64,000 nucleotides of DNA, from NCBI GenBank assembly GCA_951394045.1, contig OX595992.1:2418001-2482000 (forward strand), read 5' to 3'. Under the pieces are notes generated by a model. That model made no database searches, was not told the origin of the DNA, and saw nothing but the letters and a program-made list of their open reading frames with translations. Shown piece after piece: positions 44,306 to 53,331 of this stretch; the first letter of the stretch is position 1, and every line of letters begins with the position of its first letter. This stretch comes from Nitzschia sp. DOCU1. Its lineage: Eukaryota; Bacillariophyta; Bacillariophyceae; Bacillariales; Bacillariaceae. Both the position numbers and the translations under genes were made by a program.

Positions 44306-46378
44306 TTATAACAAAATAGTGCAGCAGTATTCTGTTGTATAGGGCTGCAATGCATCACAAACCCCTTCGGGGATAAGACCAAGATCTGCTTTCGTTTGGT
44401 ATTGCCCGCAAGTCATGGCTTCGCCTGCCACGGGAAGTTTGACAACTACATCTGGATTTAAGACACCCCCGCTGTTGACATCCAATGCCCCGCACAAGTT
44501 GCAATTAAAGCGGGGAGTCCCGTCATCGGGCTCACGGCAGCACACATCCTTTACTTTGGCTTGGATTTCTTCGCATTGCTTCGGCCGAATTTGCCCATCA
44601 AGAGCAGCCTGTTCCAAAGAGCCGCACGTAGTGCTCCATGAGTCGCTTGTATCACCTCTAAGACTATCGAACCCAAAAGAGTTGGGCACTCTTGTTTTGG
44701 GATCGTCCAATACTAGTGCTCGACAAATACTGCATACCGGATAGGAGTCGATGGTCGGTTCTGGGGACACTGTTGGGTTGTAGGTCGGACTTGCAGACGA
44801 GGTGGGATGCAGCGTTGGACTCTTACTTGGCGATCCGCTTGGTTGAATACTTTTGCTAGGAGCAGAAGAAACTGTTGGAAAAGCAGACGGGAATGGACTT
44901 CTCGATGGCGCAGGCGATATTGTCAAGTTTGGTGGCTCCAAATTGATGGTCAATCTCGGTTTTTGTGCTTCGGATGCAGAATCCGAGCTATAGAACCGAA
45001 CTCGCGCTCCTTGATTTAACTTCCCATCGGTGTTGTCGTGTGCAATTAGAATTTTAACATTCTCCCATACATCTTTGTTCTGCTGCGTGGGGAAGTATTG
45101 CTTTTGGAAATAATCTGTCACGTCTATCTCCGCCTGACTTGTCTGATCCATGTGCAGTTCAAATGTAATCCAATCTTTGTCGAAGTCCAGGTAACCCCAT
45201 CCATAAGCATTAATGTCGAAGTCGGGAGTAGATCCTAGGTCATTTGGGTACAGTCTGGCGTAGAGAGTCACGACTTCACTCACATAGTCGATATCCACGT
45301 CGGCGACCGACAAGGAAACCAACGCGCGCTTGACCGCCCCGCTGTTGAGTGGGTGTGCTGTTAGCGCACTCGAAGTATCAAATTCAACGATCGACACTGC
45401 CGACGTCATTTGAAATCCATCCTGTATCAGCAAGGTTGGAGAGTGTTGAACTTCTACATCTCGGAGGATAATACCGCCCAGCCAAAGATAACCATCAAGG
45501 TGAACTGGGACGAAGACCGTGCTGGGAAACAAAACTGAGGGCGAAGGCTTTGGCGTAAGATCCCCGTCATAAACAGGTACTAGCGTTGGTGATGGGACAG
45601 CGATTGGTGCTGGTGTAGGTACAACCTTGGCTTCCTCGACATTTTCGGATCCCTTGCCCGCAATTGCCTTCGTGACTCCGAAACAAATTGCAAAAATTAC
45701 AAGCAACAAACAGAAAAGCAGTGTACCAAGCCGATATTCACGTCTATTCCAGATGCGAGGAACGGTAGATCGTATGCTCTTGATAGACGAGGACCGCCTA
45801 AGCGATTCCCGGGTACTGTCTTCATATTCATCTTCAAATATAGGCTCCAGACCTCCGCCGAAATCATCTGCCGAATCGACGGATCTCGCGTAGTGCAAAG
45901 ACGATAACGGTTCCTCTGGCTCATCATGGTAATGTTCTAGAGCCCCAGATTCCGGATCGTCGTCGTACTCTTCCTCTGATCGATTGCTCGGGAACGCGCT
46001 CATTGAAGAGCCCAGACCCCCAAATCCTTCAGGAAAGACGGAAACACTGTTGGCATCTTCGGGGTCTCCCAGCAAATCACCTGTTGCAACTCCCCCCACG
46101 ACTCCGCTTTCATTATAATAGGATGAATTTGCCAAGTCTTCAGAAGAAGAAGAATTGTCCGAGGAAACTTCGGACGGTTTTTCTTCTTCCTGCGACTCTT
46201 CTTCTCGCTCCGTCGATTCCTCCGACGACGACTCGTCCCCTTCATTAACAGTCTCGACTACCACAGAGCCATCGCCATCGTCGTCCTGGGAATCACTTTC
46301 ACCATTGTCATCATACTCCTCTTGTACTTCCTTTTCGTTTGTAAATACCCAGCTTGGCTCATCATCAAATGGAGGCAT
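44306..46378 (-). CDS. Single-pass surface protein with cysteine-rich C-terminus, copy 2
   Basis: 690 residues. It aligns end to end with copy 1: acidic Ser-rich N-terminus, a helix near 213-235 (RLGTLLFCLLLVIFAICFG), the same beta-sandwich-like ectodomain with VTDYFQKQYFP, a Ser/Pro/Thr linker and the Cys-rich end (CSICRALVLD, CCREPDDG, CNLCGALD, CCTILL). It is longer because of an extra 30-residue piece in the cytoplasmic part (near 74-100) and an extra Pro/Thr segment after the helix. One Cys (CSVCG in copy 1) is retained as CSIC. The pair is a clear local duplication with both copies intact, so both are probably in use at the cell surface; the ligand is unknown. Confidence 0.77.
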   Translation of the reverse strand: MPPFDDEPSWVFTNEKEVQEEYDDNGESDSQDDDGDGSVVVETVNEGDESSSEESTEREEESQEEEKPSEVSSDNSSSSEDLANSSYYNESGVVGGVATGDLLGDPEDANSVSVFPEGFGGLGSSMSAFPSNRSEEEYDDDPESGALEHYHDEPEEPLSSLHYARSVDSADDFGGGLEPIFEDEYEDSTRESLRRSSSIKSIRSTVPRIWNRREYRLGTLLFCLLLVIFAICFGVTKAIAGKGSENVEEAKVVPTPAPIAVPSPTLVPVYDGDLTPKPSPSVLFPSTVFVPVHLDGYLWLGGIILRDVEVQHSPTLLIQDGFQMTSAVSIVEFDTSSALTAHPLNSGAVKRALVSLSVADVDIDYVSEVVTLYARLYPNDLGSTPDFDINAYGWGYLDFDKDWITFELHMDQTSQAEIDVTDYFQKQYFPTQQNKDVWENVKILIAHDNTDGKLNQGARVRFYSSDSASEAQKPRLTINLEPPNLTISPAPSRSPFPSAFPTVSSAPSKSIQPSGSPSKSPTLHPTSSASPTYNPTVSPEPTIDSYPVCSICRALVLDDPKTRVPNSFGFDSLRGDTSDSWSTTCGSLEQAALDGQIRPKQCEEIQAKVKDVCCREPDDGTPRFNCNLCGALDVNSGGVLNPDVVVKLPVAGEAMTCGQYQTKADLGLIPEGVCDALQPYTTEYCCTILL

Positions 46379-46938
46379 TCTCGCAAAAAGAGCTTCTCAA
46401 CGTCGGTCTATTGATCGATTTCTCCCAGCTACTACTACTCTTTCTCAATTGCAAAAGTGGACTATCTCATGTGACGCGTGAGATACTCTTACCAACCGCA
46501 CCTTTTCTCCGGGCTTGGCGGAAAGAAGAGTCCTATTCTTGAAGTCCATGCAATGCTACCCCTCTCTCCAAAACCTTCGATGCATTCGGAGTTATTCGTG
46601 GTCTCGTGCGAGTCGTATCAAAATTGATACCACCGAGATTTTCGGCGAGGTTCGACCACGATAAGTGTAAAGATACCTACCTATTAACCATACTCAACAG
46701 CATAGCAATCAGCTTTGGCAAAGACAGTCACAGACAGACAGTATCCACGTGGAAGCTGTTCCGAGTTCCCGATCGATCGTTTCGTTGGACCTGCATGCCA
46801 TTCGAATGACAGCGACGACGATGGCGCTTGTTCTTTAGACTCAAAGCCACACATTCAACACTCTTATTGGGTGTTGCTTTCGGCGTTGAGCATCGGCCTG
46901 CAGCCACCAGCAAGCAAGCAACGTAAGAAGGCGACAAC
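46379..46938. other. Divergent intergenic region
   Basis: 560 bp between surface-protein copy 2 and the acetyltransferase gene. It contains short open frames without signatures. Confidence 0.5.
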
Positions 46939-47577
46939 ATGTCCGAGCACCAGCAGACTACTAATGACGACGATGATCGAGGAGGCGGAACCAATGAAAA
47001 ATTCCATATCCGAATTGCCTCATCGCCCGAAGAAATCCAACATTGTCAATCACTACGACACGCCATTTTTGTGCAAGAGCAAAAGGTTCCGGTCGAAGCA
47101 GAATATGATGGGAAGGATGAGGAAGCATTTCATGTTATTTGCCTCGATATTGCTTCCAAGAAGAATGGTGGAGCTCATGACAAAACCGCCGAGGCGATTA
47201 TAGCTACTGGACGCGTTTTAGTGGTTCCACTGCACCAGGATGGACAAGAAAACTCGTCTGACGAGGATCCAACAAAATCTCCCAACGACGATAGTGCTCC
47301 TGCGACTACTACTACTCGGTGGAAGGCCGTTCTTGGTCGCATTGCTGTCCGATCCGACCATCGGGGCAAAGGGCTAGGTAGAAGAGTGGTGCGGGAGTTG
47401 GAGCGGATCGCCAAGTCCAAGGGTGCCATTCAAGCGAGTTTGACACCCCACCACTACCTGGAACGATTTTACAATAGTTTGGGGTACGAACCGAGCCCTC
47501 TCAAGGCAGGAGAGAATCGTCTGATTCATGTCAACGAACACTGTCAGCTAATTGCCATGGAGAAAAGATTATTGTAG
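46939..47577 (+). CDS. GNAT-family N-acetyltransferase
   Basis: 212 residues. The fold begins after a short disordered lead: FHIRIASSPEEIQHCQSLRHAIFVQEQKVP matches strand 1 and helices 1-2 of the small GNAT enzymes of the ElaA/YjcF type. Motif A, which binds acetyl-CoA, is LGRIAVRSDHRGKGLGRRVVRELE, with the R-G-K-G-L-G loop near residues 141-146. Motif B continues with HHYLERFYNSLGYEP. A 30-residue hydrophilic insertion of Asp, Ser and Thr (about 100-125) interrupts the sheet. The substrate is unknown. No intron is seen. Confidence 0.88.
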   Translation: MSEHQQTTNDDDDRGGGTNEKFHIRIASSPEEIQHCQSLRHAIFVQEQKVPVEAEYDGKDEEAFHVICLDIASKKNGGAHDKTAEAIIATGRVLVVPLHQDGQENSSDEDPTKSPNDDSAPATTTTRWKAVLGRIAVRSDHRGKGLGRRVVRELERIAKSKGAIQASLTPHHYLERFYNSLGYEPSPLKAGENRLIHVNEHCQLIAMEKRLL

Positions 47578-47853
47578 ATAGATTCTAAGTAGAGAGTGAA
47601 AAGAGTATTTTATAATATACACTCTATGTATACTGTATCTTCGCAAACAATTCTGAAGCCCCTTCAGAATAATAGTGGGAAGAAATCCCAACGGATTGCC
47701 CATGAAGTCCGAGAAGTCGCTTTGAGGGCGAGCTGAATATGTACAGAAGAACAGAGCTCTGTCTTGCAAGGCTGCCTTGGGACGAGGATATATTCCAAAA
47801 CAAGGAAAACTAGGAAACAGGACGGGAGTCCACAGAAGACATGATGCCAAAGC

Positions 47854-48483
47854 TCAAACGGCTTCGAAAAACGGCGAGGGCTCTAGCTCTGACAGGGTTG
47901 CGCTGTCATAAAAGCCCATAAAGTTTGTTGAGGACCCCATCGTCAGAAGCTCACTACCCCTTGTAGCATTTTGAAGGCGATGCTGTTGTTGGGCCGCTTT
48001 GGCTACCGAAATCGGTCGGTTTGTTGCTTGTTGTTCCACTTGTAGTTGCCTTTTGAGATAGTGGGCCATGTAATTCTTGGCCTTGGCAAAGACTGTGCTG
48101 CCCACTAAAGAATGAAGCTCTTGTTCCACAATCTTCTCCAGGCTTTGCGGCGATCCGTTGTATCGGCATTGAAAGACCACTAGTTTGGCTTGTTCGAGCA
48201 AGAGCTCATCCCCTGACCGTTTCAGATGTTGAAACAGGATTCTGATAAAGAGCAGAAACCGACTGCGAGACTGCCGAAGGTCTTGGGGGGTTACTAAGTT
48301 GCTTGTGTTATTCTTCTGGTTGTTGTTGTTCATCATGCGATTTTGAATAGACATCGTATCAGCGGCCTTGAGTATCCAAGGTAACATGAGAGAGTGGAAA
48401 AGTTGTGGATAAAGACGGAAAATCGTGGCCAAAGTGAGCGACCTCGTCAAGTTGCAAAACAGAACTGCAGGCAGTTTCAGCAT
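47854..48483 (-). CDS. Small helical protein of unknown function
   Basis: 209 residues, one exon, ATG at 48483. An N-terminal hydrophobic stretch of about 40 residues is followed by an Asn-rich linker (NNNNQKNN). A helical core RSRFLLFIRILFQHLKRSGDELLLEQAKLVVFQC comes next. That core resembles a small conserved family I associate with diatom genomes, but I cannot name it. The C-terminal third is Gln/Ser-rich. No enzymatic motif is seen. Confidence 0.5.
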   Translation of the reverse strand: MLKLPAVLFCNLTRSLTLATIFRLYPQLFHSLMLPWILKAADTMSIQNRMMNNNNQKNNTSNLVTPQDLRQSRSRFLLFIRILFQHLKRSGDELLLEQAKLVVFQCRYNGSPQSLEKIVEQELHSLVGSTVFAKAKNYMAHYLKRQLQVEQQATNRPISVAKAAQQQHRLQNATRGSELLTMGSSTNFMGFYDSATLSELEPSPFFEAV

Positions 48484-48820
48484 GAGCCCTCATGGTTCGG
48501 GGTTCGGTTCCAAACGTTCCAATGAGAAGCCCGCAATGTCTCACCAACGAGAGCCGTGAGCCTAACTTTTGTCCTACGATCATCTCACGCCAATTTTATG
48601 TGCGTCGTTAAGTAAAATCTTTGGGAAGGCTAGGAAGGTCGCGAGGTTCGGGACCTTTGGTACTCAGAGTGTGTGGCAGTTGGAGGTGGAAGGGATGGAG
48701 CCGGAGAAATGGATGTGGGGGTGTCTGTGGGATGAGGGGTTCTTTCGTGCCGAGAGGTGGAGTGTTTGGGCGTCCGAACAGGTGCAAGCGCTATTTGTGG
48801 CGTGCTGTTGGGAGGGTGCC
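48484..48820. other. 3' flank of the retrotransposon ORF
   Basis: 337 bp between the small-protein gene and the stop of the reverse-transcriptase ORF. The right part is GC- and G-rich on the plus strand and probably belongs to the element's 3' untranslated region; I cannot place its end. Confidence 0.4.
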
Positions 48821-51148
48821 CTAGAGGCCGGCCTCGTAGAGGCCGAGACCAGCGCCATCGGTCCATTGGACTCGCTTGCTGATCTTGTGGGGGGCAATGC
48901 GTGAGCCGCGTATGCTCAGGTGCGTTGCACGCACTATCGCAATGCTGATGCGTGAATTCATCAAGCCTCGTACTACGGAGTATGGCTGTTGCCATTTCGC
49001 CGCAAGTTTGAGGGCAAGTTGCTTGATGAGGTTCTTCGCTTCTTGGCCCAGCAGTCCATCGGTGGAGGACACGAAAGGAGTGAACGACCGCCGCTGCTCA
49101 AGGCAGCCCTCAAGATATTTCTGTTTCTTGAGCCGTTCATGGCGGGCCAGGACTTTGGCTGGGTCCCGGGTTTGCTGGTTGGATTTTGCATCGGTGTCTG
49201 TGATTCTCACATCCACGATGCAGTCGCTACCAGTGCTCCAGAGTCCTCGGATGAGAAGATCACCCCGTTCTCCGTCATTGGAATCTGAGTGGCGCGAGGG
49301 TAGGCGTTTCGCAGTCTCGGTGTTAGGCGTTTGCGCAGAGTCCACTGGCGCCGCATTGGAGTCGGGATAAATTAATGGTTCGACTCGAACACAGCTAGGT
49401 CTCGTTGCTCGGCTTGCCCAATCCTGTAGTTCGCTTACCACCTCATTATGTCGTTGAATAATGAGGCCGCCAACTTTACACTCTAGCCCGTGCCGAATGG
49501 AGTACTGGGAGCCACAGCCATCACACCGAGTTGGTAGGTCGGGCGGTGTGCGGGAGTAGCGTAGGTACAGCGCATCGCGGAACTCCTGGGCCGAGAGTTC
49601 CGTGCCATTTATTGTAGATGGCATCACGCTCAGCCAGGCTCCAGTGTCTTGTCCCCTTGCGATCGTCCGACGGGTCGGTTCGTCCAGGGTGGCAAGAATG
49701 GATTCCAGCTGTTGAGTGTGGAGTTCCACTAGTCGTTGTTTTTGCTCCTTGACGACTGTGGTCCGGGTGGACCGGTGGTCGCAGGAGCTAAACTGGACTA
49801 GTCCTTTCAGCGCTTGGATGAGATGTGAGCAGACGAGGGTGCTGGTCTCATACTGGAGCTGAGCAGAGGTGACGGGGTTCGGGAGTGCCATGCCAGCTTT
49901 TTTGACGGGTAGCTCTGAAAGTTGGCGACGGTAGTCGTCAATTCGAGCCTCCCCAAAGACAGCCGGCAGGAATTTGTTGGCAATTGATTTCTCAACGCCC
50001 GCGAAACGATCGCCAATTCCTTCCATGACACGTTGGACAAACTGCCACTCCTGCTGGAGGGATTTCTGTAGACCGGCATAGGCGGTCTGAGGAAATCTGG
50101 TGGCCACGGATGATATGTCGTCCACCGCAGTTGCCCAAGCTCCAATCTTCTCGTCTAGCCATTCCTCTTGTTTTTCCGCCAGGCCGACATATCCACCCAG
50201 GTAGCGGCTGCCGGTACAGACCTTGAATTTCAAATCAGCAAAGAAGTTCTTTGCTGTTTCTACCGCCAAAGGTTTGACGACCAAAACACTCTTGTCTGGT
50301 TCCGGGTAGTAGCCAAATGATGGTCCTACTGCCTGGAGTTCAGTGAAGAGGGAGCGAATGGCTGCGAAGCTGCCACCGGCGCCTGCATCGTCGGCGTACC
50401 ATGGCTGCTTCACGGTTTGATGGTGCTTTTTGAGTTGGCGTATCAGGGGGAGTATGCCAACTCCATATGCAAACATGGAAAGTGGGTCGCCTTGAGTGAC
50501 TCCTTCTTTTGAGAGGAGGATGGTGACCTTGCCCCCTTTTCCACGAATGGCGAGTAGCGTCCAATGTCGGTAGCAGTTGAAAACAAACCGGGCTCCCGAC
50601 GGCCACTCATGCCTAATTGTCCAAAGCATGGAGATTCGACACATCTCATTGAACGCATTGCGTGCGTCGATGAGCAGGAATCCCCAATCTTCCTCGAGTT
50701 CTTCCTGTCGCCAAATTTCTCTGACGAAGTGGATCCCCCCTTCGATACCAGCTTCCAATCCGGCGCAAAGCTGGTCGATCCCGCAAGCTTCTTTTGCCTC
50801 GCTTGCTGCGACTGCGAGTACTGTTTTGGCAAATAGGCGGCGCCAGGTTTCTCCAATCCCCACGGGTCTGACACCTGGGCACTTGTCCAGTGCTACCAGT
50901 CGGCCGCTCATGAGGGCCCGATAGGCCGCCCATGGTGGGTAGTCGTTGGCCATCCATCCGGCAAAGTCGGCGCATGCTTGTCTGAGGCGCTGACTAGCTT
51001 GGCCATGGCGGAGGAGCATAGTCTTCAGGTAGATCGCGTCTAGCCCGCCTAGTCCCCCTCCGCCGCTCATTTTCCTGGCCACTGCTTCAACGGTGTTCGC
51101 TGTGATGTCCAGGTCAATGAACTGCGGGATGGTCTGATATTCCTGCAT
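48821..51148 (-). CDS. Reverse transcriptase/endonuclease ORF of a non-LTR retrotransposon
   Basis: 775 residues, open throughout. Reverse-transcriptase motifs in order: RPVGIGETWRRLFAK (about 94-108), the first catalytic Asp in LLIDARNAFN (D161), the substrate loop KEGVTQGDPLSM (about 214-225), the active site YADDAGAGG (251-254 for YADD), then PDKSVLV and YLGGYVG. Near residues 570-590 there is a C-x2-C-x7-H-x3-C knuckle (CDGCG...RHGLEC). It is followed by GGLIIQRHNEV and an acidic GDLLIRG...DCIVDVRI stretch, as in the restriction-like endonuclease of R2-type elements. It would copy its RNA into nicked DNA. The frame is closed 27 bases upstream of the ATG and no N-terminal zinc fingers are seen, so the element looks 5'-truncated. 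Confidence 0.85.
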   Translation of the reverse strand: MQEYQTIPQFIDLDITANTVEAVARKMSGGGGLGGLDAIYLKTMLLRHGQASQRLRQACADFAGWMANDYPPWAAYRALMSGRLVALDKCPGVRPVGIGETWRRLFAKTVLAVAASEAKEACGIDQLCAGLEAGIEGGIHFVREIWRQEELEEDWGFLLIDARNAFNEMCRISMLWTIRHEWPSGARFVFNCYRHWTLLAIRGKGGKVTILLSKEGVTQGDPLSMFAYGVGILPLIRQLKKHHQTVKQPWYADDAGAGGSFAAIRSLFTELQAVGPSFGYYPEPDKSVLVVKPLAVETAKNFFADLKFKVCTGSRYLGGYVGLAEKQEEWLDEKIGAWATAVDDISSVATRFPQTAYAGLQKSLQQEWQFVQRVMEGIGDRFAGVEKSIANKFLPAVFGEARIDDYRRQLSELPVKKAGMALPNPVTSAQLQYETSTLVCSHLIQALKGLVQFSSCDHRSTRTTVVKEQKQRLVELHTQQLESILATLDEPTRRTIARGQDTGAWLSVMPSTINGTELSAQEFRDALYLRYSRTPPDLPTRCDGCGSQYSIRHGLECKVGGLIIQRHNEVVSELQDWASRATRPSCVRVEPLIYPDSNAAPVDSAQTPNTETAKRLPSRHSDSNDGERGDLLIRGLWSTGSDCIVDVRITDTDAKSNQQTRDPAKVLARHERLKKQKYLEGCLEQRRSFTPFVSSTDGLLGQEAKNLIKQLALKLAAKWQQPYSVVRGLMNSRISIAIVRATHLSIRGSRIAPHKISKRVQWTDGAGLGLYEAGL

Positions 51149-51175
51149 GGCGGCAAAGCCCGGTTCCCTCGGGTC
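48821..51175 (-). mobile_element. Non-LTR retrotransposon with restriction-like endonuclease, probably 5'-truncated
   Basis: Minimum extent given by the ORF and the stop codon just upstream (51173-51175). No long terminal repeats, no obvious poly(A) and no target duplication could be placed, so both real ends are uncertain. Its 5' side is 150 bp from the Harbinger element's left end. Confidence 0.75.
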
Positions 51176-51327
51176 AGGGTGCTTCTCTGCAAGTAAAATC
51201 TTTTGGACAAGCGTACGACAAACGTAAAACGTAAGTTTTCACTGGACCGCTCCAAACCCCAATTCTGAGGAAGCAATGACAGACGCGTTTATCTGCTGAG
51301 CGCCGTCAGGTGTTGCAATTGTTCAAT

Positions 51328-51369
51328 AGAGATTTCCTGGCTTCGATTTGGGCTTCCCGTTTGGGCTTC
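51328..51369. repeat. Left terminal inverted repeat of the Harbinger element
   Basis: 42 bp beginning agagatttcctgg and ending tttgggcttc. It matches the reverse complement of the right repeat at 41 of 42 positions (G here, A there, at repeat position 32). Confidence 0.93.
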
Positions 51370-51707
51370 CCGCGCGAAGGATATTTGCGAAAGATATCCT
51401 TGGCTCTTTCCTTTCCTGGTGGCATTTGAGCTTGAATTTAGGCTTCGACCTTTTAAAATTTTGCTTCAAGGGATCCACATGCATGTGTTTGGAGCCAGCC
51501 AGCTTTCCAACCTAAGTGAGGTCCACTCACCCAGCGAGCACTCCCAGCCATGCTGGTTTCGAATCGCCGAATCCCCGACGACGACGACGACGAAGAAACA
51601 AAATTCCTTACTACTTGTCTTGTTTGCTGATTGTTGACAAAAAAGTATCCCACTCCCTTCTACAACGCAACAAACCAACAACATTCCATCAAATAGGGCT
51701 ATCTACC

Positions 51708-53240
51708 ATGTCCCTTCGCCAGTGGAGTACTGCTTTGGAGAGACAACTACTTCGTCAAGCAATCAATGATGCACTGAGAGTGGGTTTTGAGAGAGATTTG
51801 TTGTTACTTCAGGGCAACAGTCATTCTGATTCTGACAGCAACGATGGTTTTGATCAGGTGGGCGACAATCATTCACATTCCAGTGGTGGTGGGGGTGGGG
51901 ATTCTTTTGGAGGCATCTATTCAAGCAGCAACGAATCCTCTCTCTCTGGTTTGGAGAGTCATGATGATGATTCTATTTTGAGCAACGACTCCATTTCAAG
52001 TGATGATGACTCCATGTTGAGGAGTGGTGAGGATGGTGATGATTCCTTTATGAGCGATGATGACTCCATTCCAAGCATGATGGAAAGAAGCTATGATTCT
52101 GATCAAGATAAAACTAGCAGCACGGAAACTTCAAGTGTTACTTCGAGTGTTGAAAGTGATGCTTTATCACTGGACTATATTTTTGGTCAACTTGTATTTG
52201 GTGTGGACGAGAGACGTGCTGCCATCGAGTCACCATTGGAGGATGGGAACATTGAGTGGGGGCGTCGAATGAAAATATGTGACATCAGTGACTCGGATGC
52301 AGTGGCTGAATTTTGCTTCCGGAAGGACCATCTCCAGGAAGTGTCAGATGCACTTTGGGATCGCATGGGTGCTAACTTTGTTGGCACACATGCAAGGATC
52401 CAGTTATGCAACCAATACACCGCTCCCTTTGAGACGTGCTTCCTTATTTTCCTCAGCCGCATGAGTCGTCCACGTCGTTTGGTCCCTGACTTGGAGAAGT
52501 TCTTTGGTATGAGAAGGAGCCATCTATCATCAGCCATCCATACATTTGCTGCTGTCTTTTTCAACTTTGCCTACCCATATCTTTCAAACCCTGCAATCTA
52601 CATCAACAAATTTGAGGAGTATGCAAATCTAGTGTCGCAGAAGAGTGGTTTAGCACAGAGAGTTTGGGGCTTCATTGATGGCACCTTGCGGAAAACTTGC
52701 AGACCCTTTCGTTTTCAGAAACGAGTGTACAGTGGCCACAAGCGTTGCCATGGCTTGAAATTCCAGTCAGTGGTTACACCAGACGGGCTCATTGCATTGC
52801 TTTTTGGTCCTGTCTGTGGTAATCGCCACGACTCGTACATGCTAGCCCAGTCACAATTACTTGACCAACTTCGCGACCTCTTCCCCAATGAGGACAACTT
52901 CTACTCACTTTATGGTGATCCTGCCTATCCCCAATCACGTTGGATTTATGGAGGCTTTCGCAACCCTCAACCAAACTCCCCCCAAGCCCATTTCAATACA
53001 ACAATGTCAAAGGTGAGAGAAGTCGTTGAGTGGGGCTTCAAAGACATCACAACACAGTGGAAGTATCTTGACTTCAAACAAAGCATGAAAATATTTCAAT
53101 CACCAGTCGCCACATATTACATTTGTTGTGCATTCTTGTGCAATCTCCGTACCTGCTTCTATGGGAATCAAACGGCGGCTTATTTTGGAGCTCAGTGTAT
53201 GAACTTGGAAGACTATCTTGGCTTAGTCATGCAACAGTAG
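51708..53240 (+). CDS. PIF/Harbinger DDE transposase (HARBI1-like)
   Basis: 510 residues from the ATG at 51708; the frame is open upstream to 51516 but that part is low in protein-like features. Residues about 40-150 are very rich in Ser, Asp and Gly and probably disordered. The DDE_Tnp_4-type catalytic domain carries D324 in GFIDGT, D404 in GDPAYPQSRW and E441 in VVEWGFKD, with the GNRHDSYML stretch between the first two. All three acidic residues are present. An N-terminal helical part (LEKFFGMRRSHLSSAIHTF) resembles the helix-turn-helix of this family. It should cut and join the element's ends, together with the partner protein encoded next to it. Confidence 0.92.
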   Translation: MSLRQWSTALERQLLRQAINDALRVGFERDLLLLQGNSHSDSDSNDGFDQVGDNHSHSSGGGGGDSFGGIYSSSNESSLSGLESHDDDSILSNDSISSDDDSMLRSGEDGDDSFMSDDDSIPSMMERSYDSDQDKTSSTETSSVTSSVESDALSLDYIFGQLVFGVDERRAAIESPLEDGNIEWGRRMKICDISDSDAVAEFCFRKDHLQEVSDALWDRMGANFVGTHARIQLCNQYTAPFETCFLIFLSRMSRPRRLVPDLEKFFGMRRSHLSSAIHTFAAVFFNFAYPYLSNPAIYINKFEEYANLVSQKSGLAQRVWGFIDGTLRKTCRPFRFQKRVYSGHKRCHGLKFQSVVTPDGLIALLFGPVCGNRHDSYMLAQSQLLDQLRDLFPNEDNFYSLYGDPAYPQSRWIYGGFRNPQPNSPQAHFNTTMSKVREVVEWGFKDITTQWKYLDFKQSMKIFQSPVATYYICCAFLCNLRTCFYGNQTAAYFGAQCMNLEDYLGLVMQQ

Positions 53241-53331
53241 CCTTATTACTACACGTACTATTCATTTATACTACATTGTAACAAAGCATTACGTAGTAAG
53301 CAAATAACAAATACACTATTTCTTTGACATA

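Noticed and set aside
47578..47853. Minus-strand frame 47569-47850 between the acetyltransferase and small-protein genes
   Set aside because: No recognisable features; probably 3' flank of both convergent genes.
48569..48904. Plus-strand frame across the 3' end of the retrotransposon
   Set aside because: Gly/Trp-rich translation with no signature, antisense to the element's end.
53241..53331. Possible frameshift joining transposase and partner gene
   Set aside because: The two genes are on opposite strands and convergent, the normal Harbinger layout.
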